DNA of 64,000 nucleotides. Origin: JAAYOS01 sp050950785 (GTDB taxonomy: Bacteria > Bacillota > Clostridia > Oscillospirales > JAAYOS01). Shown in pieces: positions 17,637 to 26,345 of this stretch (the first letter of the stretch is position 1; every line of letters starts with the position of its first letter). The position numbers and the translations under genes are program-made. Below the pieces are notes generated by a model. That model was not told the DNA's origin, searched no databases, and saw nothing but the letters and a program-made list of their open reading frames with translations. The stretch is taken from assembly GCA_050950785.1 (NCBI GenBank), contig JBMNIG010000025.1, positions 59,729 to 123,728 on the forward strand. The letters are read 5' to 3'.

Positions 17637-20600
17637 TTGTATTTAAAATCGTTGGAGATGAGGGGTTTTAAGTCATTTCCGGATAAGACCGTTCTTACAT
17701 TCGGCGAGGGAATCGCTGCAATCGTTGGTCCTAACGGAAGCGGAAAATCGAATATAGCTGATGCCATCCGTTGGGTTCTCGGTGAACAATCCACGAAGAC
17801 GCTCCGCGGAGCAAGAATGGAAGACGTCATCTTTGGAGGTACTCAAAGCCGGGGGCCTGTTGGATATGCTGAGGTTTCACTAATACTAGACAACAGCGAC
17901 CACGCTCTCCCCATAGACGCAGTAGAAGTCATGGTCACGCGAAGGTATTATCGCTCGGGAGAGAGCGAATACTACATAAACAAGTCCTCAGTCAGGCTTA
18001 GGGACATTCACGAGCTGTTTATGGATACCGGTCTTGGCAGGGATGGCTATTCAATAATTGGGCAGGGCAGGATTGACGAGATCCTGTCCGTTAAAAGTAC
18101 GGACAGGCGTGAGATATTCGAGGAAGCTGCTGGCATATCTAAGTTTCGTTACCGAAAAGAGGAAGCTGAGAGAAAACTCACTGCCACAGAATCAAATCTC
18201 GTAAGAATAAATGATAAGATAAGTGAACTTGAGCTGAGCGTAGGGCCTCTTAAAGAGCAGGCGGAAAAGGCTGAAAAATATTTGGAGTTCAGAGACGAGC
18301 TACGGGTTCTTGAAGTGTCTGTGTGGCTTGCCAACCTTGAAAAGATCAAGACTAACGCTGAAGAAGTCCGACAGAACTATGCTGACGTGACAAAACAGCT
18401 TGAACAGGAGAAGTTGCAGCTTGAAGACCTTTACCGCAGGTCTGAAGAGCTATCCGAAAAAATGCGGCTCAAAGACACCGAAATTGAATCAAGTAGAAAT
18501 GAGCGAAGTCGGTTGGAAGAGGAACTAGCCGACATAGAAAGCGATATTGCAGTCCTTGATTCCACTAAGAAAAACATACATGAAAATATCAGTCGTCTTG
18601 AGGAAGAGATTGCCGAGCAAACAGGACGTGCAAATAATCTGGATATACAGATCGAGAACAGTGAACAACGAATTGAGCTCATAGAGCAGAAGTTGATCGA
18701 TATTGACCAGGAAATTCAGAAACTTGAACAGGAAAGTCAACGAATTTCCGGCTCTGCATATGAAATGAGTCACCGCATTGATGCTCTCGGCGTTAGAGCA
18801 ATTGCGGAAGAAAACGCTGCAAACAGCTTACGAATGGAGCTAAAAGCGCTGGAGTCCACCTCAACTGAACTAGAGCATCGCAGGGAGGGTCTAAATCAGG
18901 ATCTTACTACCAGAGAGGAAATAACTCAGACTCTTGTCAAGCAGCGTGCTGAGGCGGAAGCGATCCTATCACAAGAAAAGGAAAAAGCACAATCCCTTAA
19001 TAATGTCATCTCCGGTTATGAGATCAGACTGCAGAACCGACAGAAGAAGCTTGAATCTGTAAGCAAAGAGTACAACAGACTAAGTATGGAATTGCGTGCA
19101 AAACAAGACCGTATAAAGCTCTTGACAGACATGGAGCGCGACTACGGCGGATTTTCGCGTGCTGTCAAACTTGTGATGCAAGCCAGTGAAAGGGGAATGC
19201 TAACGGGTGTCCGCGGTCCACTTTCCAAGCTTATCAAGGTAAGGGACGAACACGCCATTGCTATCGAAACAGCTCTTGGAGCCGGCCTTCAAAATATAGT
19301 TGTAAACAGTGAGCAAGACGCGAAGGCAGCAATAAATATGCTAAAACGCAGTGACGGTGGACGTTCTACTTTTCTCCCAATATCAGCAATACGTGGACGG
19401 AAATTAGATTTTAGGCTTGAAGGTCAAAAGGGCTTTATAGGTATCGCTAGTGATCTTGTCCTCTCTGACGATGAATTTCGTGATATTGTTGAGAATGCCC
19501 TCGGACGCACAGCTATTGTGGACAACCTTGATAGCGCCATTGCTATTGCAAAAAAGCATGGGTATAGATTTAGGATAGTCACACTTGATGGTCAGGTTGT
19601 CAACGCCGGTGGATCGATGACTGGTGGCAGCAGTTCCAATAATACCGGTATCCTTGTACGGGCTAATGAGCTTGAGAGGCTGAAAAATGAAATCGGCGTT
19701 ACAAGAGAACAACTTGGACAGGCTGAAAGTGACTTGAATGAAATCAAGCGGGAAGTCACAGCCGCAGAATATGAGGTTGAAGTCGCAAGAAATGAGCGTC
19801 GTCTTGCCGAGGACAGCGTTCTGAAGGCAGAAGGGCAGTTGTCAGTTCTGACAAGTAGAATAGACAACAGCCGACAGATAGAAGAGAATATAAAGCAGGA
19901 ACTTAGCATCATCGAAAACAGGCTGTCAGGAAACGCAAACACTTTAAGTGAGCTAAGTGATAAAATTCAGCTGCACGAAGAGAATAGAAAAGAACTCCTT
20001 GCCGAAATAGACAAAATACGCAGCGGGCATGAGGAGCTGGAAAACGCCAAGGGAGAGCTGACTGAGAAGGCATCGCAACTTCGTGAGGAGAGAAGCGGAT
20101 ACATCGGCGAACAGCAAACACTTCTCAAAAGCATACAGGAGCTGCAGCAGCTCAAAGAACACTTTTCGGCGGACAGCGAGAAGCGTCAATCATTTATTGA
20201 CAACTATAAGGAAAGAATAAACGCAATTGAAGCTGAGCTTGCTCAAAAAGCCTCGGAGGCTGAAAGCTTGAAAGAGGAATGCAACAGTGTACGCAACCGT
20301 ATAGTGGTGTTGACAAACGCCAAACTGGAAATCGAGGCTGAACGAGTTGAGGCTGACAGGAAGGGTAAGGAAAGTAACGAAGTTATTTTACGCCTTCAGC
20401 ATGAGCAGGGCCGTTTAGAGCAAAAAAAGAACGAGGCGGACATTTACGAACAGCAGATAATCGACAAACTATGGGACACCTATAGTCTTACAGGGTCTAC
20501 AGCAAAAGCAATAGCTGTAGAGATAGAATCTATGAGCTCATCAAACAGGCGGATTTCTGAACTGAAGCGGGAAATGTCAAAGTTGGGTGATGTGAATATA

Positions 20601-21209
20601 GGTGCCATTGAGGAATACAAGCGCATATATGAGCGATATGATTATCTCACAACACAACGGGACGATGTGGAAAAGGCAAAGAGTGAATTGGTAGGTATTA
20701 TAACCGACATAACTACCCAGATGAAGGAGATTTTCGGTGCCAAGTTCAAGGAGATCAACGAAAGTTTTTCTGAGACCTTTTTGGAAATCTTCGGAGGCGG
20801 ACGTGCCTGCCTGGAACTCGAAGACGAAGATGACATACTCAACTGTGGCATAGATATTCGTGTACAGCTCCCGGGCAAATCGCTAAAAACCATCACACTG
20901 CTTTCAGGTGGTGAGAAGTCGTTTATTGCAATTGCTTTGTACTTTGCCATCCTCAAAATAAGACCTACACCTTTTTGTGTACTTGATGAGATCGACGCTG
21001 CCCTGGATGATGTCAATGTCCTCCGGTTTGCAAAATATTTGCATAAGCTCGTGGATAATACACAGTTCATTTTAATAACCCATCGCCGCGGGACGATGGA
21101 GGAGTGTGACATCCTTTACGGTGTTACAATGGAGGTGTCCGGCGAATCGAAGATATTGGCACTCAATATACAGGATGCTGAAAGGGAATTGGGTATAAAA
21201 GCGATATGA
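17637..21209 (+). CDS. smc: Chromosome segregation protein SMC
   Basis: ATP-dependent condensin subunit, 1190 residues. Walker A (GPNGSGKSNIADAIRW) is near residue 32. Two coiled-coil arms (about 165-500 and 670-1010) flank a hinge near 510-665. The C-terminal head has signature LSGGEKSFIAIAL and Walker B FCVLDEIDAALDD. TTG 17637 is chosen because it gives the canonical start (YLKSLEMRGFKSFPDKT) with GTGGGGTG upstream; ATG 17607 lacks a binding site. The full 3.6 kb frame is intact, showing this part of the sequence is accurate. Confidence 0.97.
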   Translation: MYLKSLEMRGFKSFPDKTVLTFGEGIAAIVGPNGSGKSNIADAIRWVLGEQSTKTLRGARMEDVIFGGTQSRGPVGYAEVSLILDNSDHALPIDAVEVMVTRRYYRSGESEYYINKSSVRLRDIHELFMDTGLGRDGYSIIGQGRIDEILSVKSTDRREIFEEAAGISKFRYRKEEAERKLTATESNLVRINDKISELELSVGPLKEQAEKAEKYLEFRDELRVLEVSVWLANLEKIKTNAEEVRQNYADVTKQLEQEKLQLEDLYRRSEELSEKMRLKDTEIESSRNERSRLEEELADIESDIAVLDSTKKNIHENISRLEEEIAEQTGRANNLDIQIENSEQRIELIEQKLIDIDQEIQKLEQESQRISGSAYEMSHRIDALGVRAIAEENAANSLRMELKALESTSTELEHRREGLNQDLTTREEITQTLVKQRAEAEAILSQEKEKAQSLNNVISGYEIRLQNRQKKLESVSKEYNRLSMELRAKQDRIKLLTDMERDYGGFSRAVKLVMQASERGMLTGVRGPLSKLIKVRDEHAIAIETALGAGLQNIVVNSEQDAKAAINMLKRSDGGRSTFLPISAIRGRKLDFRLEGQKGFIGIASDLVLSDDEFRDIVENALGRTAIVDNLDSAIAIAKKHGYRFRIVTLDGQVVNAGGSMTGGSSSNNTGILVRANELERLKNEIGVTREQLGQAESDLNEIKREVTAAEYEVEVARNERRLAEDSVLKAEGQLSVLTSRIDNSRQIEENIKQELSIIENRLSGNANTLSELSDKIQLHEENRKELLAEIDKIRSGHEELENAKGELTEKASQLREERSGYIGEQQTLLKSIQELQQLKEHFSADSEKRQSFIDNYKERINAIEAELAQKASEAESLKEECNSVRNRIVVLTNAKLEIEAERVEADRKGKESNEVILRLQHEQGRLEQKKNEADIYEQQIIDKLWDTYSLTGSTAKAIAVEIESMSSSNRRISELKREMSKLGDVNIGAIEEYKRIYERYDYLTTQRDDVEKAKSELVGIITDITTQMKEIFGAKFKEINESFSETFLEIFGGGRACLELEDEDDILNCGIDIRVQLPGKSLKTITLLSGGEKSFIAIALYFAILKIRPTPFCVLDEIDAALDDVNVLRFAKYLHKLVDNTQFILITHRRGTMEECDILYGVTMEVSGESKILALNIQDAERELGIKAI

Positions 21210-21413
21210 TCCATATAAGCCATGCAATCTAAACAGCTGACCTAAATGACCCAACTGATCCAACCACCTCATAATCACAAACAACTGATCAAAAACCCGA
21301 TCAAAACATAAAACCCAAATAACTCATATTGCCATTTAGGTATTAAGATCCGTATAATGCTATAATACTTAAATAAGTTTTTACTATAACTATTAACTAA
21401 GGAGAAGGCTCAC
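21210..21413 (+). other. smc-ftsY intergenic region with degenerate short repeats
   Basis: A 204-base gap that is rich in C and A. It contains loosely repeated words of the type CTGACC/CTGATC followed by AAA or CAA (21235-21300), without a consistent period. No ORF or hairpin is evident apart from the promoter at its right end. It is probably a decayed spacer. Confidence 0.35.
21329..21358 (+). promoter_or_regulatory. Promoter of ftsY
   Basis: TTGCCA (21329-21334), 18-base spacer and TATAAT (21353-21358). A second TATAAT at 21361-21366 overlaps but has a poorer -35. It lies 55 bases upstream of ftsY, which has an AAGGAGAAGG binding site. Confidence 0.6.
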
Positions 21414-22355
21414 ATGTCTTTCTTTGATAAAATAAAAAAAGGACTCACAAAAACTAGGCAGGCGGTTACCGGACAACTCGAACAGATATTCAGTGATTTC
21501 CGAAGAGCCGACGAATCTTTCTTTGAAGAGTTAGAGGAGACTCTAATATTAGGCGATATCGGTGTTGGTACTTCCCTTGAAGCTGTAAAAAGGCTTAGAG
21601 AAGTGACAAAGCAGAAAAAGCTCAATGATCCTTCCGATATCAAGGCGGCACTTGAAGATATTTTGACCGAGATTCTTTTGAATGATGGTAATAAGGACGA
21701 AGACATATTCAACATAGATATACAACGCAGGTCGGAAGAAAATCAAATCAAAGTCGTACTTGTTATAGGCGTAAACGGAGTTGGAAAAACTACTACAATC
21801 GGTAAGTTGGCTGCTAAATTAACAGAACAAGGCAATAAGGTCCTCCTCTGTGCTGCCGATACATTCAGAGCTGCTGCTGCAGATCAGCTTGAAATATGGG
21901 CAAACCGTGCAGGCGCAGACTTGATACGTCAAAGTGAAGGGGCCAATCCTGCCGCTGTTGTATTTGATGCCTGCGCAGCCGCAAAAGCCCGCGGTTGTGA
22001 CTACCTGATATGTGATACTGCCGGGAGGCTGCACAACAAGCAGAATCTAATGAATGAGCTGGCAAAGATCAGTCGCGTTATTGACAAGGAGTTGCCACAA
22101 GCTAAACGGGAAACGCTATTAGTGATCGATGCAACCACGGGACAAAACGGTTTGATTCAAGCTAAACAGTTCAAAGATATAGTTGACGTAACTGGTATCG
22201 TTCTGACTAAGCTGGACGGCACTGCAAAAGGCGGCATAGTTATAGCTATAGCAGACGAACTTGGTATTCCGGTTCGCTATGTGGGAGTCGGAGAAAGCGT
22301 TGATGATTTGATGCCATTCGATGCACGTGAATTTGTTCATGCACTGCTTGCGTGA
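21414..22355 (+). CDS. ftsY: Signal recognition particle receptor FtsY
   Basis: GTPase that receives the SRP-ribosome complex at the membrane, 313 residues. The acidic A domain is nearly absent; the N domain starts almost at once (about 5-95). The G domain has G1 GVNGVGKTTTIGKLA, DTFRAAAADQLEIW, G3 DTAGRLHNK and G4 TKLDGTAKGG. The short A-domain form is usual for Firmicutes. It starts a transcription unit with rdgB and yhbY downstream. Confidence 0.97.
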   Translation: MSFFDKIKKGLTKTRQAVTGQLEQIFSDFRRADESFFEELEETLILGDIGVGTSLEAVKRLREVTKQKKLNDPSDIKAALEDILTEILLNDGNKDEDIFNIDIQRRSEENQIKVVLVIGVNGVGKTTTIGKLAAKLTEQGNKVLLCAADTFRAAAADQLEIWANRAGADLIRQSEGANPAAVVFDACAAAKARGCDYLICDTAGRLHNKQNLMNELAKISRVIDKELPQAKRETLLVIDATTGQNGLIQAKQFKDIVDVTGIVLTKLDGTAKGGIVIAIADELGIPVRYVGVGESVDDLMPFDAREFVHALLA

Positions 22356-22381
22356 ATGGAGTGTAAAAGGAAGTAAGTTTG

Positions 22382-22975
22382 ATGAAAATGGTAGCTGCTA
22401 CAAATAATAAAGGCAAGCTCAATGAGTTGGTTTCTATACTTTCAAAGCTGGGTATCGAAGTGATAAGCCTTGAAGAGTCGGGCTATTATGAGGAAATCGA
22501 AGAAAACGGCAAGACTTTTGAGGAAAACGCGCTTATCAAGGCAGAGGCTGTAATGCGGGTAACCGGTCTTGCGGCAATCGGAGACGATTCCGGTCTTGAG
22601 ATAGACGCATTGAACGGCGAGCCCGGGATATATTCTGCACGGTATGCCAAACCCGGCCTGCGGAAGAAAACCGTATTGGACAAGCTGCGCGGTGTACCGG
22701 AAGAAAAACGCACTGCTCGCTTTGTTTGTGCAATAGCATGTGTTTTGACTAACGGTGAGAAAATTATAACAAGGGGCATATGCGAGGGGAAAATACTCAA
22801 CGAATGCCGCGGGGAAGGCGGATTTGGCTACGATCCTATTTTTTATGTGCCGGAGTATCGTCAGACCTTTGCGGAAATGCCTACGGAACTTAAAAATCGG
22901 ATATCCCACAGGGCGAGAGCGATCCAGCTCATGGCTGAAAAACTGAAAGGAAGACTAAAAGATGCTGTCATCTAA
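22382..22975 (+). CDS. rdgB: Non-canonical purine NTP pyrophosphatase (RdgB/HAM1 family)
   Basis: Hydrolyses ITP, dITP and XTP to keep deaminated purines out of nucleic acids. 197 residues, normal length. Motifs: VAATNNKGKLNEL at the N terminus, ENALIKAEAV, GDDSGLEIDAL, GEGGFGYDPIF and SHRARAI. ATG 22382 follows AAGGAAG at proper spacing; an adjacent TTG at 22379 is less likely. The last 14 bases overlap the start of yhbY. Confidence 0.95.
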   Translation: MKMVAATNNKGKLNELVSILSKLGIEVISLEESGYYEEIEENGKTFEENALIKAEAVMRVTGLAAIGDDSGLEIDALNGEPGIYSARYAKPGLRKKTVLDKLRGVPEEKRTARFVCAIACVLTNGEKIITRGICEGKILNECRGEGGFGYDPIFYVPEYRQTFAEMPTELKNRISHRARAIQLMAEKLKGRLKDAVI

Positions 22976-23270
22976 AGATCGTGCAAAGCTTCGTGCTATG
23001 GCAAACAAAATTGATACAATCGTTATAATAGGAAAAGGCGGCATTACTGAAAATATCGTAAAACAGGCTGACGACGCGCTAAAAGCCCGCCAGCTTATAA
23101 AGTGCAGGGTGCTTGAAACTGCGTTTATGTCCACAAGGGAAGCAAGCGACGAGCTGGCTGGGTTGACGGGAAGCGAGCCCGTCCAAGTAATTGGCAGCCG
23201 ATTTGTTTTATATAGACCGGATCCTGAAAATCCACTTCTAAGCACCGGCATAGCTGTAAAAGGAAAATAA
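22962..23270 (+). CDS. yhbY: YhbY family RNA-binding protein (CRM domain)
   Basis: 102-residue single CRM-domain protein that binds pre-ribosomal large-subunit particles. The family motif region IVIIGKGGITENIVKQADDAL is near 20-40, and VIGSRFVLYRP forms the C-terminal strand. It overlaps rdgB by 14 bases and is followed by nadD-yqeK, matching the yhbY-nadD-yqeK-rsfS order known from Bacillus. Confidence 0.94.
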   Translation: MLSSKDRAKLRAMANKIDTIVIIGKGGITENIVKQADDALKARQLIKCRVLETAFMSTREASDELAGLTGSEPVQVIGSRFVLYRPDPENPLLSTGIAVKGK

Positions 23271-23335
23271 CTACGCAGCTTTAGAGTGACTGCGCATTGT
23301 TGTCTGCACTATAAGCGGAAGGCTTGATTTAACAC

Positions 23336-24598
23336 ATGAATAATGAAAAAAGACGTATCGGAATATTTGGAGGGTCATTTAATCCCCCACATAACGGTCA
23401 TATTGCAGTAGCGGAGTCTGCTATCAAACGTTTGAAGCTGGACACACTGCTCGTTATCCCAACAGGGATCCCCCCTCATAAGAACCTTGCAAAAGGTTCA
23501 CCTTCATCTGTCGACAGATATAAAATGACTGAGCTTGCATTCAGCGAAATGGGAAATGTTGAAGTGCTGGACATTGAGCTCAGACGTAGCGGTCGCAGTT
23601 ACACTGCGGATACTCTTAAAGAAATCATCAGATCGTATCCTCGATCGGATATTTTCCTGATCATGGGCGCAGACATGTTTCTGACCATTCAGGACTGGTA
23701 TAAGCCGGAAGACATATTTGCCAATTGCACGGTCTGTGCCCTGTGCAGAGAAAGTGGGCAGTCAAAAAAGTTATTGGACCACAAGGATTACCTTGCGAAA
23801 AGGTTTGGTGCTGATTGCTTGATTCTCGACAATGAAGAGGTTGTAGTCTCATCGACTGAGGTTAGAAAAGCAATTAGGGAGAAGGGCAACACTGATTTGA
23901 TTCCAAGTAAGGTAATGGAATATATTCGCGCAAATAAATTTTACATCAGTAATAAATGTATTGGTTCTAAGAATTCAGACTTAAACACAAATTTTTGCCA
24001 AAATGATATGGGCGAAATAGGCCAATCAAAGCAATCGAATATATACCACAGGGCAATGTCTTTTATCGATCCCGAGCGCAGGCCCCATGTAGATGGTTGC
24101 ATCAATGAGGCAATCAGCTTATCGAATCATTGGGGAGAGGATTCGTCTAGAGCGGCAACTGCTGCCCTTCTTCACGATGTGACAAAATCACTGAGTCGCG
24201 AAGAGCAATTGAAACTATGTGAAAAGTATGGTATAATACCCCGAACAGCGGACATTGCGGCTTTTGGGCCTCTGCATGCCATCACCGGAGCCGCAGTTGC
24301 ACGGGATGAATTCGGCGCAGACAGTGCAATAGAGTCCGCTATTCGATACCACACAACCGGCAGGGCAAAAATGACAAGGCTGGAAATAATAATATACCTT
24401 GCGGATTACATAGAACCGACTCGAAATTTTCCAGGAGTCCATCAGGTCAGGGATCTGGCCTACGACAATCTGGAACTGGCAATGTTGACTGCGTTGAGGA
24501 ACACAATTGAAGAGATTTGCTCTAAAGGCAAACCCATTTCCCCGGATACGATAGAAGCGTATAATTACTTTCTTATGAAGTCGTCAGACTCACGCTGA
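23336..24598 (+). CDS. nadD: Fused nicotinate-nucleotide adenylyltransferase (NadD) and HD hydrolase (YqeK)
   Basis: One intact 420-residue frame carries two enzymes that are separate adjacent genes in Bacillus. Residues 1-200 are NadD, which makes deamido-NAD: GIFGGSFNPPHNGHIAVAE (the nucleotidyltransferase HxGH-type site), DIFLIMGADMF and the ISSTEVR-like VSSTEVRKAI. A Ser/Asn/Gln-rich linker spans about 203-235. Residues 236-420 are the YqeK HD domain: LLHDVTK, AIRYHTTGRAKMT and IIYLADYIEPTR, typical of the symmetrical Ap4A hydrolase family. No stop, start or RBS-like signal separates the halves. The ATG has no strong RBS. Confidence 0.93.
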   Translation: MNNEKRRIGIFGGSFNPPHNGHIAVAESAIKRLKLDTLLVIPTGIPPHKNLAKGSPSSVDRYKMTELAFSEMGNVEVLDIELRRSGRSYTADTLKEIIRSYPRSDIFLIMGADMFLTIQDWYKPEDIFANCTVCALCRESGQSKKLLDHKDYLAKRFGADCLILDNEEVVVSSTEVRKAIREKGNTDLIPSKVMEYIRANKFYISNKCIGSKNSDLNTNFCQNDMGEIGQSKQSNIYHRAMSFIDPERRPHVDGCINEAISLSNHWGEDSSRAATAALLHDVTKSLSREEQLKLCEKYGIIPRTADIAAFGPLHAITGAAVARDEFGADSAIESAIRYHTTGRAKMTRLEIIIYLADYIEPTRNFPGVHQVRDLAYDNLELAMLTALRNTIEEICSKGKPISPDTIEAYNYFLMKSSDSR

Positions 24599-24634
24599 AA
24601 TACAGTTGGTTGGAACGAATCCCTGGGTATTGAA

Positions 24635-24663
24635 GTCCGAATAATAAAGTATATGATTCGGAC
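24635..24663 (+). repeat. Inverted repeat between nadD-yqeK and the LCP gene
   Basis: GTCCGAAT (24635-24642) and ATTCGGAC (24656-24663) form a perfect 8-bp inverted repeat around a 13-base AT-rich loop. It lies 32 bases before the LCP start. It may be a weak terminator or an operator; no T-run follows. Confidence 0.4.
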
Positions 24664-24694
24664 ATTTATAGAAAAAGATGGGAATGGATAAGTA

Positions 24695-25876
24695 ATGCAT
24701 GCAAATAAATCCGGGAAATCAGTCGTAAACGGCAGAAGGGCGGACGGGTCGGTTCGAATAGGAAATAGGAAAATCAGCGATAAAACCCCGAAGAAAGGTA
24801 GAGCTACATCAAAGACTACACCCAACGGGAACAAAGTGCCAAAGAAGGCACGGAATAAGGGACGGCGTGTAGCATTTGTTATCGTTTTTTGGGCAATCAT
24901 AATACTTACGGCTTTTATTTATGTATCATATAAGCTCACCGTAAAACCTCCGGAGATAACACCGGATGAGTATTTGCCAACTCCAAGTGCTCATATTGGA
25001 GACGATGAATCAGAAAACAATAATTCTACTCCTAAGCCTGACAATACAACTAAGCCCGATAATAGCAAGCCCAGGTTAGAACGCAAGAAGGATTTTTATA
25101 CTTTTTTGATCATCGGAACAGACAAAGTTGGTGCCAATACAGATGTGCTGATGGTTGCATCATTTGACGCTGCAAACAAACAGGCACATGTTATAAATAT
25201 TCCTAGAGACACAATTGTAAATGTATCGAGAAAGGTCAAAAAAATAAATGCTGCTTATGCCAACGGCGGAATTGACAACCTCAAAGAGGAGATCTCAACA
25301 TTGATCGGATTCAAACCGGACTTCTACATGTTGGTTGACTTAAAAGGATTTGTCAATCTTGTTGACGCAGTTGGTGGAGTTGAATTTTACGTTCCTATTG
25401 ACATGGATTACGATGACCCAAGCCAAAACCTAAGCATACACTACAAAAAGGGCCTTCAACCACTTGATGGTAAGTCGGCCTTAGAGGTGGTTCGTTTTCG
25501 CCACAATAACGACGGTTCCGGTTATCCCCGCGAGGATTTGGATAGAATCCAGACAACCCAGAAGCTTTTAGCCGCAATAGCCAAGAAAATGGTGAACTTG
25601 AAGACTTTGCTCAAAATAAATGAGCTTGTCGATATTGCAGTAGACAACTTGAAAACAGATCTTCAAACCGGTGAAATGCTTTGGTTTGCAAAAGAGGCTC
25701 TTGGAATAGATACAGAGACCGGTCTGCATTTTTACACATTTGCCGAGCAAAGCTGTATGTACAAGGGACTATCCTATGTATACGCTGAAGAGGAAGAAGC
25801 TCTTGCTTTAATAAACTCTTCAATCAACCCATATACTACCGATATTACCGATCTGGATTTGATAAAGCCCAATTAA
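24695..25876 (+). CDS. LytR-CpsA-Psr (LCP) family cell wall polymer ligase
   Basis: 393 residues. A basic cytoplasmic N terminus (about 1-65) precedes one transmembrane helix (about 67-85), a Pro/Asn/Asp-rich linker (95-128) and the LCP domain (about 132-290). LCP motifs: FLIIGTDKVGANTDVLMVASFD, INIPRDTIVNV, INAAYANGG and EVVRFRHNNDGSGYPREDLDR, which carry the conserved Asp and Arg residues. Known LCP enzymes transfer teichoic acid or other glycopolymers to peptidoglycan. It lies between nadD-yqeK and rsfS. The in-frame ATG at 24695 lacks a strong RBS. Confidence 0.92.
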   Translation: MHANKSGKSVVNGRRADGSVRIGNRKISDKTPKKGRATSKTTPNGNKVPKKARNKGRRVAFVIVFWAIIILTAFIYVSYKLTVKPPEITPDEYLPTPSAHIGDDESENNNSTPKPDNTTKPDNSKPRLERKKDFYTFLIIGTDKVGANTDVLMVASFDAANKQAHVINIPRDTIVNVSRKVKKINAAYANGGIDNLKEEISTLIGFKPDFYMLVDLKGFVNLVDAVGGVEFYVPIDMDYDDPSQNLSIHYKKGLQPLDGKSALEVVRFRHNNDGSGYPREDLDRIQTTQKLLAAIAKKMVNLKTLLKINELVDIAVDNLKTDLQTGEMLWFAKEALGIDTETGLHFYTFAEQSCMYKGLSYVYAEEEEALALINSSINPYTTDITDLDLIKPN

Positions 25877-25904
25877 TATTGTTTAAGATGGAGGTAATGC
25901 ATTG

Positions 25905-26276
25905 ATGATGCAGTCCAGGGAACTAGCAAAGAATATTGCGCAGCTGCTGGACAACAAGAAGGGTCTCGACATTGAGGTAATGAAAATCGATGAACTGACA
26001 ATTATTGCTGATTACTTTGTGTTGTGCACCGGTACTTCGATCACTCATTTGCGCGCTTTGGCTGACGAGGTGGAGCAAAAGCTCAAGGAGAGTCAATCAC
26101 AATTACCGCTCAAAGTCGAAGGCTATGATACGGGCGGCTGGATCCTAATGGATTACGGCTCAGTTATCGTTCACCTGTTTACCGACGAGACGAGAAAATA
26201 CTACTCACTTGAAAGATTGTGGTCGGATGCACCCCGGGTAGCAGTAGGTGACGATAAAAAGCCTGAAGATATTTAA
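25905..26276 (+). CDS. rsfS: Ribosomal silencing factor RsfS
   Basis: Iojap-family protein that binds L14 and blocks subunit joining when nutrients are scarce. 123 residues, with the family core IADYFVLCTGTSITHLRALADEV, the GYDTGGWILMDYGSVIVHLF motif and YYSLERLWSDA near the C terminus. ATG 25905 is preferred because GGAGG lies about 10 bases upstream; TTG 25902 is adjacent. It is in the usual order after nadD/yqeK and before leuS. Confidence 0.95.
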   Translation: MMQSRELAKNIAQLLDNKKGLDIEVMKIDELTIIADYFVLCTGTSITHLRALADEVEQKLKESQSQLPLKVEGYDTGGWILMDYGSVIVHLFTDETRKYYSLERLWSDAPRVAVGDDKKPEDI

Positions 26277-26345
26277 TATACTCGAACAACCTAAACCAAC
26301 TAACCTTAGATTTAGATTTTGATGTATAGATAAGAAGGTATCTCA

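Noticed and set aside
26277..26345. Possible T-box leader before leuS, and likewise before lysS
   Set aside because: No specifier stem, no AGGGTGG-like antiterminator box and too little space before either synthetase.
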